64,000 nucleotides of DNA from Stenopsyche tienmushanensis (Eukaryota; Arthropoda; Insecta; Trichoptera; Stenopsychidae). The DNA lies in NCBI GenBank assembly GCA_008973525.1, contig WACJ01000274.1, positions 1,798,001-1,862,000 on the forward strand, in the 5' to 3' direction. Below the pieces are notes generated by a model. That model was not told where the DNA came from. It did no database searches and was given only the letters and a program-made list of their open reading frames with translations. Below are positions 36,853 through 49,907 of this stretch, one piece after another. A program made the translations under genes and the position numbers. Position 1 is the stretch's first letter. Every line of letters begins with the position of its first letter.

Positions 36853-38214
36853 ACTTTATATTACAAATGTAAAGTTTTCTTGACTGACTATATATTTTAA
36901 TATGTATTCGATTAACTATGCATTTGAACAGTTTGAAAAGCCAAATAACTCGTTAAAAACACAATGTCGGAATAATATAAAGCCAATTGGATTTGTTTAA
37001 TATATATCGATTTGTCTAATCTGTATTCTATAGAATTTTAATCAACATTATATACACACGTCGGTTTCTAATTTTTTAAATTGATTAAACCGCGCATAAA
37101 ATCACAGTTTAATACAATATAGTTAACCACCTGCTTTTTAAATTAATTGTATGGAATGCATTTTTTAATTTCTCACAAATTTTTATATAGATTTGCAATA
37201 TTTGTGATATTATAAATGACTATAGGAATTATATGTTTATTGTAATTATAATATTTGTAATTACAAATTATTAATTATTTTATATGAATGTAAATTTATT
37301 TTACTTTAGTATGTGATAGAGTTAGACGATGTAAAATTTACTGCCCTGATATTGCTTTAATTTATTGAATTGCATTTAATTTATAAATAATTACATGTAC
37401 TGAAATGTAATTTCAATGGTATTATGTATATATATATATATTTTGTATATATTGTAATTGTTATATGACAAAATTAATGGAATTATATAAAATTCAAAAT
37501 CAAGTTTTTTCACAATAAAATTGAAATAAAAAATTGATATCCTATTTATATGATTTTGGTAATGATATCTTAACTTTAATTTTGTCTTTTATTCGTTTAT
37601 ACTTCCAAGTGAATATATTATCGTATTGATCTGACTAAAAGAAAAACTTTCATTAAACAAACCAACATAATAATACTTTAATAAAACGTTATTTTCTTTA
37701 GACACAAATCGATTTAAGTATTCACAAACATTTTCCTTCCAAGGTTTTCGCTACATTAACCCTATCGGACCGGAAACCGCGAAACAGAGACGGGTGTCTT
37801 GCATCTGTTATAAAATTTAAATATTATTAACTGTAATCGCTATCATCGGATAAGCATTTAAGTTCTTTCAACAAAGATAAGACGACTTCCGTTTGTGTTG
37901 TCTTGAGAGCAGGTGTTTGTTTTGATAATTAAGTTACTCGCATCATTCTTATCATTGACCAATTTTGTTATTCCCTTTTGACTGTTCTGGAGTGGCGTCA
38001 TTAGCCGGGTATCACCACTCCTTTGCAAAATATACTCCTTTAGAAGTAAACTGGCAGACTTGCATGGTAACCCCGTACTTTTATTATCGCAACACATTAA
38101 TAGGCAAAAATAGCTGTACAACAAAAAGCAGATGCCATGCAAGTTGAACTGAAGAATTGAAGGAATATTGTGTGCTATCAACAGTGTTAAGGTTCATTTA
38201 TTGAGCCTGGTTTA
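36853..38214. other. Gene-free DNA between ARMC5 and CYP315A1
   Basis: It should contain the ARMC5 3' UTR at its start. A short imperfect palindrome (GGAGTGG/CCACTCC) lies at 37989-38021 and a diverged family A fragment at 38150-38230. Nothing else is supported. Confidence 0.5.
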
Positions 38215-38645
38215 TTATCAAGCTTGTTACACGTGATGGAAAATGCGGGGAGTAAATCATTATGAATTATTGAAACGAGAGAAACTATGACTGCACAAGT
38301 TTATTGCCGACAATTAGAAGTTTTGCAACAAAAATAAAAAGAGAAACGTCCCTATTTATTTAACAAAAAGAAGACGATGCTGCTTCATGATGATGCAAAA
38401 TTGACACCGAATAAAATACAGGAATTAAACTGTAAAGTATTACTACATTTTTTTTATTCTCGCTCCAATGCACTTCCACCTCTTCAGGTCCGTAGAACAC
38501 AACTTGAAAGAAATACAATTAAAAATGCAGTGGAAATGAAATAAGTTTCATTTTTTTCTTCTAAACTGGAAAGTTTTTACAAAAAGGGACCAAATTACTA
38601 TCAATGCAATGGGAAGATGTATTAAGTAATGAAGAGAATTATATT
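38215..38645 (+). mobile_element. C-terminal half of a mariner transposase, decayed
   Basis: The plus-strand frames give GVNHYELLKRE, TAQVYCRQLEVLQQK, KKTMLLHDDAKLTPNKIQEL and then the C-terminal AMQWEDVLSNEENYI-like end, in mariner order. The usual HDNA(R)PH metal-binding motif is degraded and several stops are present. Confidence 0.7.
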
Positions 38646-39271
38646 TTATAATGTTATATATAAGATTTTTATTAATTCGACCTTTTTTTTACTAAATTTG
38701 CGAAATTTTTGGTGCATGTTATATAAGATACATGCAGTAAATATCATACTTTGATCTAAAGACATGATTGAATAGCAATTATCAACGTTCACTGCAATAT
38801 ATATTGTGATTTGTCCAGGTCCTAGCATTCTTATGGTCAATCACTGTTTCAATTTATAGACAAATTAGCACCTCATTGGGATTTATTCATTTAAACATTT
38901 AAATTCCCGACTGCTCGTAACTAATCTTATTTTTTTTTAATAATTGCAAAAATAAAAAACAACGTCAATTGATTGAATTGTGTTTATTAACTGTCATAGA
39001 AAAAAAATATACAATACACATAAAAAAGTTTCCCTTGATTATAATGTACTGTTTTCAGATCAGGGTTTTCGAGAGCCTTTTAAAATTACTAAACTATGGA
39101 AAATGCGTAAAATTCTAATTTCTTATTGTTGTGCATTTTATACAATAAATAGTAATAAAATGTATTTTTATAATCAAAAATTGATATCAAAGAAAACTAT
39201 CTTTCTGTTTCCCAAAGTTCTGATGGAATTATTTAATAGAAAATGCAAAGGAGATATACAATGATTACTGC

Positions 39272-42200
39272 CTATTTATTTTCACGTGGCGTAATCAATA
39301 TGTCGATTGAATCTTTTGGCTTTAATATCATTTGCATTTCATCTTCTACGTCTTTTTTGTTCAGTAGTTGAAAATTGAAGTTTTCTATTACCTTAAACAT
39401 TAATATTTGTGTTATTGAAAAGTATGTATCTGATATATATCTGATGCAAAACATATATAATTTAATAGAGTTAAGGGAATACCTTTGTAATTATCTCTCT
39501 CATTTGTATCATCGCTATCTTGCGTCCTATGCATGATCGTGCACCCATTGCGAATGGAATGGTTGCATGCGGTTTTATAATTGTGTTTGGATCATGCTCA
39601 TTTTTATCCCATCTTTCTGGAAGGAACTTCAAGGGATCGGAAAAATTTTTACTATCTCGACTAGATGTGTAAATCGATGCAATTAAAACTGTCTGAAAAA
39701 TAAATATATTAAGGTATATTTAAATTTAAATCTTTTCATAGTAATGAATTAGCATTAATTACGCTGCGATATAAAAACAAACATACCATTTCATCATTAA
39801 AATTAATTTCTATCGAGAGATCATTTAATTTTGAGATATCATCAATTACTTGAATGACAATAACTATCAATAATTGGAATAAAAAGATATTATTTTGGTA
39901 AAACTTTATTGCTAAATAATACTTATTCTTTGAACATTAATTTTGTTTTAACTTAGGTAAGTAGCTAAATCTGTTAAGTAATTCCGCTTTAATATGTCTG
40001 TATGGATTTTCAAGTTCGGTAGGTGTTTCGGGAATCCTTAATGTCCTCTTTACTTTCGGTGACAGCAAGATGATGTTCTGAAATAGTCCAAATGCACTAG
40101 ACGTAGTCCAATACAGACATAGTGACGATGGAACCACCGCAGCGACAGGTACCATTATAATAGACAATCCTCTGAAGAAATTTGTTAAATATATTCTAAA
40201 TTTAGTCGGTGGTAAAATTTTAGACATTACTTGTATTTCGACTATTAAAAGATTTAACAATCCCATGGCTACCGGTAAAATATAAAACTTGTCGATTTCT
40301 ATTAAATTTGGTATCCAACCAAAGCCGCCGACTGATAATTCATTCCAGACGACGAGGGCAGTTATATCACCTTTAGGTTGCATATTTACTAGATTTCTTA
40401 TTGCAAATGACAGTGATACCCAAAGCGGAATCTGTACCAATATTAATAAAGCACTTTTGAAAGGATGACAATTGTCTCTTTGTACTAACTTTTGCCATTG
40501 TTCTTTCATTGTCACGTTAAATAAACGTTTTGCTTGTTTCTCGCTTAAATTGAATTTTTTTTCGGCCATCTTAATTTCTCTTGCAACTTCTTTTGCTAAT
40601 TCTTGCATTTCCGGTCCAAGATTTTCAACCTTTGCCATAACATAGTACTGATGGACGGCAAACGGAAATGTTATACTCGATCTGACGATTATTGTGCTAG
40701 CAACTATCGTAGCCCACCATGGTAATCCAGTCATATCATGCACGTTTACAAGGAAATCTTGACACAATTCAACGATGCTACTCTCCGATATGGATTTGTA
40801 AACGCTATCTCCAAAATTCGAATTTGTTGCAGTTGAAGAATTCCTCAGATGAACACATGAGAACTTATCAGCGATGGTTGTTTTATTATGCAGAAAACTA
40901 TTATTGTTTTGATAGAGCCGGGATTTTAAAAATTTTTTTTTTTGCGGAACAGACGTTGTTTGTCTGTAATTCAGCGATGAAACATGAATGATTGCTGATT
41001 TCAAACGTTTCCATTTTATAGTTAAAAACAAACGGTTTGATGATATAATCATACTAGTCGTGGAAACGTATTTTTACCACCGCGGTTGACGGATGAAATA
41101 TAACCTCAAAATTTTTTGACAGATACACAGATATGCGGCCCTAACGGCATTTTATTGAACTAATTCCGATGAATGGCGGAAATTACAAATTTTGACAGGA
41201 AACAAAATTAAATGTATCAAAAATTTTAACTTACTCCAGCTGGTAGATTATAGCCGGCCAATTCTCCTTCCGATGACAATATTCTCGTTAAAAATGCAGC
41301 AGCGGGATATAATCTCATCGTCTCTTTGATGATTCCTTTCATATATTTGTTTGCTTCTAGTTCTGACTTTTTTACAATTCGGCGATAATGATGAACTACG
41401 TTTGGGTTCTTACAAAGTAAATAAAATGCCCATTGCGTTGTAAATGCTGTCTGAAATATGACACGAATACAAATAATTTTAATAACAAATCTTTTAATCA
41501 ATGCTTTATAAATTATATATTTGTATGTCATAGACAATTTTGACGATCAGGATCAGATTGACCAATAGACAAATCAATGCGATTTTTTTAGGAACGGCCA
41601 AAAATATTATTATAATATTTATTATTATAGCGCAACAAAATGAATTACATCTATTAAAACTTACAATATTTTAATTCCTATTTTATTACAACAAAACAGT
41701 TAGATTATAATGGAAACATGTGAGGTTGTTACACTTTGAACAAATATAAACAATAATTAAATCCATTTGAATTGCATTAGCAATCTTATCTAAACATTAA
41801 TAATGCACTTGCGTGCAAATTCTTTGTAGTTACAAAGCATAATGCTCTTTTTAATACGTTTTCAACCTTTAAACGTCCAATTGGGTATTTATAACCTATT
41901 TATTTATACAATATTTAAAATTTATATATACTATATTACTAATCCATTAATGTAGTCGATTTAATTAGGATTAAGAGAAAAAAAGGTTTGTACTTCCTAT
42001 TTATATAGCTTTTATAATGTAAATTTAATTTAAATGATGCCCTTTTTCGCTCCGTCGCCATTTCAACGTCCCGTTTTTGAATAACATATGAATTAATTTA
42101 AAAAGCGAATAACATATTCTGATTTTGCATCATCAGTAAATTCATTTTTATAAGTTCCCAATCTAAGATAAAACTATTTTATATTTATTGAGATTCTCTC

Positions 42201-45054
42201 TTGTAAAATTTTAATAAAACATAGCGCCATTGAGTAAATCATATACATATTTTTCAATTTATTGAATGTCAGTTGTACTTATTAATAGATTAAATGACTT
42301 TAGTTGAACAGATGTTGCATTAGATACATAAAAAATGACTAAACCTATTCATCTAGATTTTTTTGTAATGATATTGCTATAACGGTTCTTAAAAGTTTGT
42401 AAATCCGAATGATCAAAATACTGGGAAACTGGGTTATATTAGGTCCTACCGAAATAAATCCATCATTTTCGCATGCTCTCGTTTAAAATCAGTTTGTGTC
42501 TAGATATTGTGTCACCTCACCTCCCCGGATATCCAATTTAAAAAATATATAATGATACTATTAAAAATGCAATATATTAAAATAATATACGAAAATAGTT
42601 CCAAAAGTACCCGACCTAACGTATGGATGGCGGTTGCTATTTTTAAAAACATCCACGCACTACCATGATATGTATTTGGTACGCAGCATACTGAAAAGTT
42701 CTGAATCGCGTATCGCGAGCGCAAGAAAAAAGCTGTGCGCAAGATGGGTGCCGCGTTTGCTCACAATGGAACAAAAACAGCGTTGTGATGATGTTTCAAT
42801 CGAGTATTTGGCGATATTTCACAGCAATAAGGACAATTTTTTGCATCAATTCAGGATGAAACATAAGTCTATCACTTCACGTCTGAGACAAAGAAACATG
42901 GGAACCCCTCACTGATCCGAGCTGTTTATAGGTATAGCCCGCCCAACAAAAGTGCATAGCAAGCTGCAAAATCTGAAATTAATATCCATGTCCGTAAGGA
43001 CATGCTCATTCTCAACTTCGAGTATCTACTTACGCTATGAGCGTAGGGAAGAAACTAGTTAGATTTTATAAATTAAAAGGCTTCCGTGATCATACATGTC
43101 GTATCCCCGAAAATTCCGCAAAAAGTCCTAAAAGAAAATGGAGTGGTTATCAAATCTATGTATCCAACCGGTCCGCTTTTCTGACCGCTGATATGACGAA
43201 TGGACGCCTTGCGATCGGACACCATACTCGAACATGTCTAGGTGAACGATTACGAACTCTCATTACAAAACGAAGTTGTCCGAAGATGACTGATCGGGTG
43301 GGTTTCTTAAAGTTTTTTTTTTTAATTTTATTGCGGGCTTATGCCAGCTGAGTCGGCTCAGTGTTTAAGCGATGACGAAGAAAATAATTGATTCATGTAA
43401 AGTAGAATGGAAGTGGTATTCTGCGTTTTGCTCCGCAAACCCAGTTGCCAGGATTAATATTTCGGTAGGTACTTTTATGTGTTTTATGGAATATGATTGA
43501 ACTTTTTTTACATACGCTCGAATAAAAACTGCAAGTAGAACGACCGGGTTTTTCAATTGAAGATGAGCTATTTTACAGCACGATAACGTACAATCATATA
43601 AAGCCAAATTCTATAAGGGATTGAAAATTTTCACGAAAGATGAAGATTGTTCGCTAATAATGAAGGCGATTATATTTTATAATAGCCTATGTAAAAGAGC
43701 TAAATTTTAAGTTGAAAAATAAAATAATGGACTTCTTTCGAGATGACCTAATATTATCAATATGTATGGAGTTTTGAAGAACGCCTTTAATTAAAACAGA
43801 CCGATCTTTGGTAAATAAATGACCATTTTACAGAAATATTCAGCAGTTTCATGCAAACGTTTAAAATGCATTGTTAAAAGTATTTGGATGCCGCACGAAT
43901 TGTTCCCAATTAACAAAAATAAAAGTCGAATGATTCTGAAAATAATAAATTAATACTAAACTGTATCTCCAGCTGCTATTATAAAATCTGTCAGTACTCG
44001 TATGATTTCTTCTTGAGTCATATCTTCGTCTATCATCTTCGCTAATAGTCCATTACCGCTGTCGTCCAAGTTGCAGATGGTCTCGACGAGTTGTTTACCT
44101 GCAATCAAAATGCAACTTGATCAACATCTAATTAAAATGTGCATAAAATTATATACTTATGCAGTATTTACCTAAAGCAAGAGTTTGATCTACAGATTCG
44201 ACGAATCCTCGCCATACCGACAAATTGAGGTTTGCATAGAATTTGGCTGGTAATATGTACATCTTCGATGTGTATAAAAATATTTTGTGTACCTCGTCAG
44301 AAAATCGTGTCAATAATTCGTTCAGTTGCGGTGCCGTTGCCTTGTAAGCAGAACCCAACATAACGGAGAGGACGACTGAAAATAAGCTGGTTTTATGAAA
44401 TTGTGGGAATGAAAATGAATATAAAAATGTCATTACATACCATCGAGAGAGACTCTGTACAATTCTTTTTCAAGATTCGGCTGAAAGCCGGATGATTTGC
44501 ATTGTTTGCTCCATTTTTTTACGAGGTCTTCCGCAACGTATTCTATGGGCGATTCGATCCAGCGTTCAACATCAGCACGCAGCAGAAGCTTGTTCATTAT
44601 CCTTCGATAGTGTAGCCATTCTTCACCATCCATGAAGAGCAGCCCTCTTTTACACTGGTATTTCTGATTGTAGACCAGCCATGGATCCGGTAAAACGTGG
44701 ATGGGGTGTTTTCCTTCGAGCTTCGTAAAAATCGTCCTCATTAAGTCAGGATCCGAGACAAAAACGGCGTTAACGTTGCTCACTGCTTCTCTGAAGTACG
44801 GTCCCAATTTCTTGTGACGTTTATCGATGTATTTGTGAACTCTGCAGGTTGAAAACACAATAAGATGATTATCTCACAAAGAGGATAAACTGTAGACAAA
44901 AATCATACCCAGTGGAAGATCCAGCTGCCATCAGAGACAAGACGGTGCCGAGGATTGGTACCCTTTTCGGAGTGGGCATCTCGTTGATGTTGTTTAATAT
45001 CTTAGCTCCTGTACACATGAACCTCATATTGTTGATGGGAAGCTTCGTCCACAT
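39272..45054 (-). CDS. CYP315A1: CYP315A1 (shadow) mitochondrial ecdysteroid 2-hydroxylase, 7 exons, 477 aa
   Basis: Exons, minus strand: 45054-44909, 44841-44441, 44375-44172, 44098-43962, 41450-41235, 39692-39483, 39391-39272. They total 1434 nt with matching phases. Recognisable P450 features are the PTPKRVPILGT entry motif, the I-helix AAGDTT near 292-297, the K-helix ETMR at 339-342, PERW at 393-396 and the heme-binding FAMGARSCIGR with Cys422. Segments such as HKYIDKRHKKLGP, CKRGLLFMDGEEWLHYRRI and LPDPWLVYNQ are characteristic of CYP315A1, the Halloween-gene enzyme that performs C2 hydroxylation in 20-hydroxyecdysone synthesis in mitochondria of steroidogenic cells. The N-terminus lacks a microsomal anchor, as expected for a mitochondrial P450. 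The ATG at 45054 is the first in-frame methionine after a stop; an extra upstream exon is possible. Intron 5 (41234-39693) contains the complete COX18 gene. Intron 4 (43961-41451) carries a hAT-like repeat. The donor gtttag after exon 4 is unusual. Confidence 0.92.
39905..39910 (-). terminator. Polyadenylation signal of COX18
   Basis: TTTATT on the plus strand reads AATAAA on the minus strand, 27 bp after the COX18 stop. It lies inside CYP315A1 intron 5, so it must be ignored when the P450 pre-mRNA is made. Confidence 0.55.
39937..41052 (-). CDS. COX18: COX18 mitochondrial inner-membrane insertase, intronless, 371 aa
   Basis: A single uninterrupted frame with an ATG start at 41052 and TAA at 39937. 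The first 100 residues are basic and Ser/Asn-rich with few acids, consistent with a mitochondrial presequence. The OXA1/YidC-type domain runs from GLPWW at 109-113 to about 345, with hydrophobic segments near 113-130, the PFKSALLILVQIPLWVSLSF segment, FYILPVAMGLLNLL, and two close C-terminal ones (IIMVPVAAVVPSSLCLYW, SSAFGLFQNIILL). MAKVENLGPE after the first membrane segment and the overall length favour COX18 over the longer OXA1L. In yeast and animals COX18 exports the C-terminal part of COX2 across the inner membrane for cytochrome oxidase assembly. The gene lies entirely within CYP315A1 intron 5, on the same strand. AATAAA (minus strand) lies 27 bp past the stop. The lack of introns could mean retroposition or simple intron loss. 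Confidence 0.9.
   Translation of the reverse strand: MIISSNRLFLTIKWKRLKSAIIHVSSLNYRQTTSVPQKKKFLKSRLYQNNNSFLHNKTTIADKFSCVHLRNSSTATNSNFGDSVYKSISESSIVELCQDFLVNVHDMTGLPWWATIVASTIIVRSSITFPFAVHQYYVMAKVENLGPEMQELAKEVAREIKMAEKKFNLSEKQAKRLFNVTMKEQWQKLVQRDNCHPFKSALLILVQIPLWVSLSFAIRNLVNMQPKGDITALVVWNELSVGGFGWIPNLIEIDKFYILPVAMGLLNLLIVEIQVMSKILPPTKFRIYLTNFFRGLSIIMVPVAAVVPSSLCLYWTTSSAFGLFQNIILLSPKVKRTLRIPETPTELENPYRHIKAELLNRFSYLPKLKQN
42505..43440 (-). mobile_element. hAT-like element in CYP315A1 intron 4, carrying a mariner fragment
   Basis: The flanks match the hAT-like family of 12928-13620 (CAAAAGTACCCGACCTAACG at the low end; CATATCAGCGGTC-type interior in reverse). Between them, 42660-43000 encodes a plus-strand mariner segment (CARWVPRLLTMEQKQRCDD; FHSNKDNFLHQF). 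Confidence 0.65.
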
Positions 45055-45572
45055 AATTGATACCCTCGGATTGACTGCTGAGACGATGCAACGGACGCAG
45101 CCAGCGCAACACTTATCTCAAAAGCCCAATAAGAAATGAAATGATTCTTTGCTCAGAAACCGTGACTTATTTGTTATTAATGCAGAATCAGACTGAGCAA
45201 ACAATGTCCATGTTTACATAATGTTATGTATTATTATTCAAATCGCAAAACTGTCCGAAAGCCCGTTCATTTCAATTTTAAATCTATTAACAGCGACATT
45301 GGCGTTGCGGGCTCTCGCCCGAAAACACCATAAAAGTTGGGTTTTTGTAAGTTTCCATATAATTTCATACCGTTGAAGGCATCGTGCTGCAGTCGTAAAA
45401 TTCAGGTTGGTAATTTAAAAACATCATCATTTAAAGTTTTAAATAAAGTGCTGAACTTGACCCGCTTTCGGTGGACCGGTTTATGCAATTGTTTGACCCA
45501 ATTATTCAAAGACATAACCGTTTGATTTGCATGATGAACAAACTAAAAATCGCTGAAAAAAAATTATTTGAA

Positions 45573-46160
45573 TAGGGCCGTAAGAAGGGGGTGGCAAAGT
45601 AGGCGTTCGTTACAGGCACAACTGGACTTTGGGCGCAAAACGTAGAATACCGACCCAATCGAAAATTGCATATGGCTTTTATTTTACTTGAATATTCTAC
45701 TTTACGTAAATCAACACTGATTGATGTCCGATTTTATAATATATACTGAGTTGTCTAATTCCTTTTTTCTTCGTTATCACTTAAACATTGGGCCGACTCG
45801 GCATAGGCCTGCAATAAAATAAATACAATATATTTTCGATCGATTGTAAAATTCAAACAACCCACCCGATCAGTCTTTTTCGGACAACTTCGTTTTGTAA
45901 TGAGAATTCGTCATCGTTCTGTAGACATATTCAAGTATGCGATCGAGGATCGCGAGGCGCTCATTCGTCATATCAGTGGTCCGAAAATCGGACCGATTGG
46001 ACACACAGACCTTGTGGCTATTCCGTCCTCTTTTAGAGCTTTTTGCGGCATTTTCTATGATCTGTACAATCACGGAAGCTCCACCAGAGGCTAAATTACA
46101 AAGACGGTACTTAACTACTAATGTATGCTGCTATCTTAGCTAGTGTTTTAGTTTTAAGTT
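45573..46160 (+). mobile_element. hAT-like element, partial copy
   Basis: It begins AGGGCCGTAAGAAGGGGGTG and contains the family interior (GGGCGCAAAACGTAGAATAC; GTCCGAAAATCGGACCG). The next block, 46160-46510, is a mariner fragment as in the 42505 copy. Confidence 0.6.
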
Positions 46161-46510
46161 GCAAAATCTAGCTAGTTGCTAGCTAAATGGCCACTCGAAG
46201 TTGAGAATGAGCGTATCCTTACGGACATGGATATTACATTCAGGTTTTGCACCATGCTGTGCACTTTTGTTGAGCGGGCTGGCATGGTCCCAATTAGCGG
46301 GACCAATACACAGCTCGGGCTAGTGGAGAGTCCCCATGTTCCTTTTTCTTAGATGTAAAGTGATGGATCTATCTTTTATCCTGAATTGATGTAAAAATTC
46401 GGCCTTATTGCTGTGAAACATCGCCAAATACTCGATTTAAACATCATCACGACGCTGTTTTTGTTCCATTGTGAGCAAACGCGGTATCCACCTTGCGCGC
46501 AGCTTTCTTA
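46160..46510 (-). mobile_element. Mariner fragment
   Basis: In reverse it matches the segment at 42660-43000 (CTCACAATGGAACAAAAACA; CGAGTATTTGGCGATGTTTC), a mariner linker region. Same fragment, same neighbour, so the two composites probably share an origin. Confidence 0.6.
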
Positions 46511-46514
46511 TATC

Positions 46515-48605
46515 CTAATTTTCAGTAAATATGCAATGTAAAGCCTACCATGTTTGCTAGCTCGCGCACTTACAGTCGATGGTTATCCAATACCACTTTG
46601 TGCCATTTCTGTAGTGATTACCTCATTTGGCCGACTACTGCGCTATTTGTCTTGGCAGTTCGTACGACCTCTTCTAACCTTTCTTTGACCATGATGTATT
46701 TACTACAACTTGACTCTAATAATAGGAATATCAATATGAAATATAATATATACGGGGCATAGAATTTTTCAGAATTTCATATGGTGTACGAATTACATAT
46801 CATCGTAGCGTGCGGGTGTTTTTTATTTAGTATATAGGGCGCATGTTAGATACTTGCCATGAGCTCTTCATACACTCGTTACGGCTTTGTGTTTGAATCC
46901 CGTTGCATTTCCCATGAATTTGAGCGAAAGAAACCAGAACGCATCTGTATTTGCCAAAAATTATTGGATCACCTTTCTGGCAATCATACGAACAACCAAA
47001 TACAATAATTTGACGTCATACTATAAAAAAACGACGTAAAAGATAGTGGTTATTCAAATTTTTGATAACAAAGGTGACCCCAAAAACCTGGACTAACCAA
47101 TAAAATGCTGTTGTGTTGATACAATGAAAACGCAAAAAAATATGCATCAAATTATGTTATACAATGTAATAATGATGCTCAATTTTATTAATTTTAGCTG
47201 AAACTGATTAACTGAAAACGGGTTAAGTTGCGCTAAGATAAGAGTATTTGAAAGCGTTTCTATAAAGGAAAGAATCGCACAAGCTTTATTAATCACCTCA
47301 TTATATAGTTTTCAGATCCAGGATTCAATCTCACAAATTATTATCAAATCTGGATTTAAATCAGAACCTTTATAAAGATAGTGCATGAACTGATTCACTA
47401 TACCAACAGTTGGTCAACTGACAAACAGAAGATGATTAAAAACGACATTCAAAACGAGTTGACCTAATAGCATGGATGATTTCATTTTGATTACGACACA
47501 TAGTTATCGCGATGACTTGGAAGAGTTTTCAAGTCAACCTCATAAAGATGTATTGAAATGCAAATTTATATTGTTTGGGTTTGTGCATTTTCAGAATTTG
47601 CGATACAAATATCTTGGTCGTGATAGTAGCGAGCTTTGAATGCTGAGCTTTGCCATATTTAAATGACGATTCATCAAGATCAAAGCTGATATTAAATTAT
47701 CCAATGATGGGCTATCCAAGTCTTATATGACTGGAAAAAAAACCAACCTTTACCTTCAAAGCGGCTTGTTTGTTAATTCGAGCTTATATTGATGGATAAC
47801 AAGTTTTGTTTAGTCTGGATATATATTTATATAATTTAAAAACAGTCAAATACCTTCAACTGAATCATAAACTTGAAGAATCTAACAACAAGGCAGCAAA
47901 CAAAATGATAACAAAACTCATTTCAATACACGTGTCGCGCATTGAAAAGATTAAATATGGATTAAAAAGGGTTGAGATGATGCAGTGTATTTTATTTAAA
48001 TAAATTTATAATAATATTAAACGAACAAATTATTTTTAAATGAAAAAATACGCCACTGGAAATCCTTATCACATTATCATCGCATCTCCAAAAAAGAACA
48101 ACAAACGTTGTCCTCTCGTTTTGTATTAAGATTAGACGTTAATTTATTTAAAAAAAATACTTTTTTTTAGTTTTGTAGATGATATATTTACATAAAAAGT
48201 AGTTTTACTGCGTATATTTTCAATAAACAAATTCAATAGACTGAATGTTTGGTACAGTATGGATCTCTTGATTTAGAACTATGTATTTCAATAATTTGGA
48301 AATCGATATTTGAATCGACTGAATAAATCATATTTACTTTGCCAACCAAACAATGAGCTTTCAAAGCGCCAAACGTCCTCCGTGCATATTTATATTTGCA
48401 CGAAAATTGAAAATACCGCGCAAATTAATCTACAAAATCAAATTTTTTAAAGTTAAATTTGGAATTATTTTATCGAAGCTCATTTGTGATTATATGTGTA
48501 TAATCTTGTATGTAGTATGAAAACAGAACACATTTTACGAAAAGATAACTGAAAAAAATATGTATATGGCTTCGAACAGTATTTTTTTTCATTTCGGTTT
48601 TGGTT
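46515..48605. other. Gene-free DNA
   Basis: There is a short repeat at 46687-46775 shared with 15648-15740. Otherwise only chance frames; no gene is supported. Confidence 0.5.
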
Positions 48606-48609
48606 TCGG

Positions 48610-49030
48610 TTACGTTCCTGACATCCGTATAAAAACCTATAGACCTAAGTGTGTTTGCTTGTCCGCCACTTATCAACCATACAAATCCACTTATCTGTCA
48701 GGACCGTCGCAGCGTGTACGAAGCTTGTACATGAATAAATAAACACTGTCGATAGCACACAATATTCAGTAATTTCTTCAAGTAAACATAAACAATACAC
48801 GTGAAATCAATTCGTTATATCCTTCATACATTGTTAGTCGATAAATTTGGGTTAACGATCTATACAATCGAACGATGTATGCAAGAGACTCTTTCTGTCT
48901 CTGTCTCCCTTTCACAATCCAACGTGCAAGACACTCTCCGTCTCTGTCTGTCTCGGAGCTCAACGTGTAAGAATGCTCTTTCTGAATCACTAGAATTCGG
49001 ACACAAAACTGTTTCTTACGTCTTTGAGGG
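48610..49030 (-). repeat. Repeat family A copy, long
   Basis: It holds the reverse core (GTCCGCCACTTATCA; GACCGTCGCAGCGTGTACG) and a distal part rich in CTCTGTCTC repeats. That distal part is shared with 57056-57210. Confidence 0.6.
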
Positions 49031-49309
49031 GTCAATATTGGTTCGCTTGCAGTTTTCGTACTGGCAAAAACAATTGTTTTACTGGTCATCGGGTTTCCGG
49101 TTTAAAGCCCTATGTATATATATATATATATATAAAAAAAAAATCATGTACAGCACACTCAAAATTTGTTCATTTGCTCAAATATTGCCCCAATGAAGTG
49201 GAAATCTTTCTGGGAGAGTGAATGACCATAAAAATGCTAGGACCTAGACAGCTCATGATATGGATATTAACAAATCACTCAATAAGATCGTAATTTGCTG
49301 ATTTTAAAT

Positions 49310-49900
49310 GCCACCGTACAAACACCGTTGATGTTGAACGCTCTGTTCGCGTTAATTCGTTGCTTGAAAACATAAAAAAGTCCACAAAATTATTTTGCCC
49401 GATCGTAAATTGAAGTTGTGTGAGATAGTTCACACCTTAAAGATATTAGAAGGCAACTTTCGTCCATGAGGAAGCTCTGTTCGAAGTGAATACCGCGTTT
49501 GCTTACAGTCGATTAAAAACAACAACGCGTCCAAAATTCAGAGCGCTGTTTCGGCGCAATTAAAATGATTTTTTCATACAGTATGTGATAATGGATGAAA
49601 CATGGATACACTCCAGAGTCAAATTGGCATCGAAAAGTCAACTGATGAAAACCGCAAATGTCACAGTATTTAATTCTTATTATATGGCGTTTTATTGGTG
49701 ATTACTGAAACTGAAGCTTATTTTGAAGCCAAAGATAAATCGTTCTATAAAAAGGCATCAATATGTTAGAGAGCCATTGGAATGAATGTATCACTCTTGA
49801 AAGAGACTATGTTGATGATAAAAGTTGTTGTTTTATTAGTCATCCTACGAATTTATTGCGTGATGCGTTAACAACAGCCGATGATTGTTACTCACTCATG
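49310..49900 (+). mobile_element. Decayed mariner transposase region
   Basis: The plus-strand phrase IMDETWIHSR is the DE(T)W motif of mariner transposases. It is preceded by a degraded linker and followed by fragments of the catalytic half. Many stops. Confidence 0.55.
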
Positions 49901-49907
49901 TCTTTAG

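Noticed and set aside
40719..40991. 90-aa plus-strand frame
   Set aside because: Shadow of the COX18 coding sequence.
45301..45525. Short plus-strand frame upstream of CYP315A1
   Set aside because: No homology and poor composition; probably chance.
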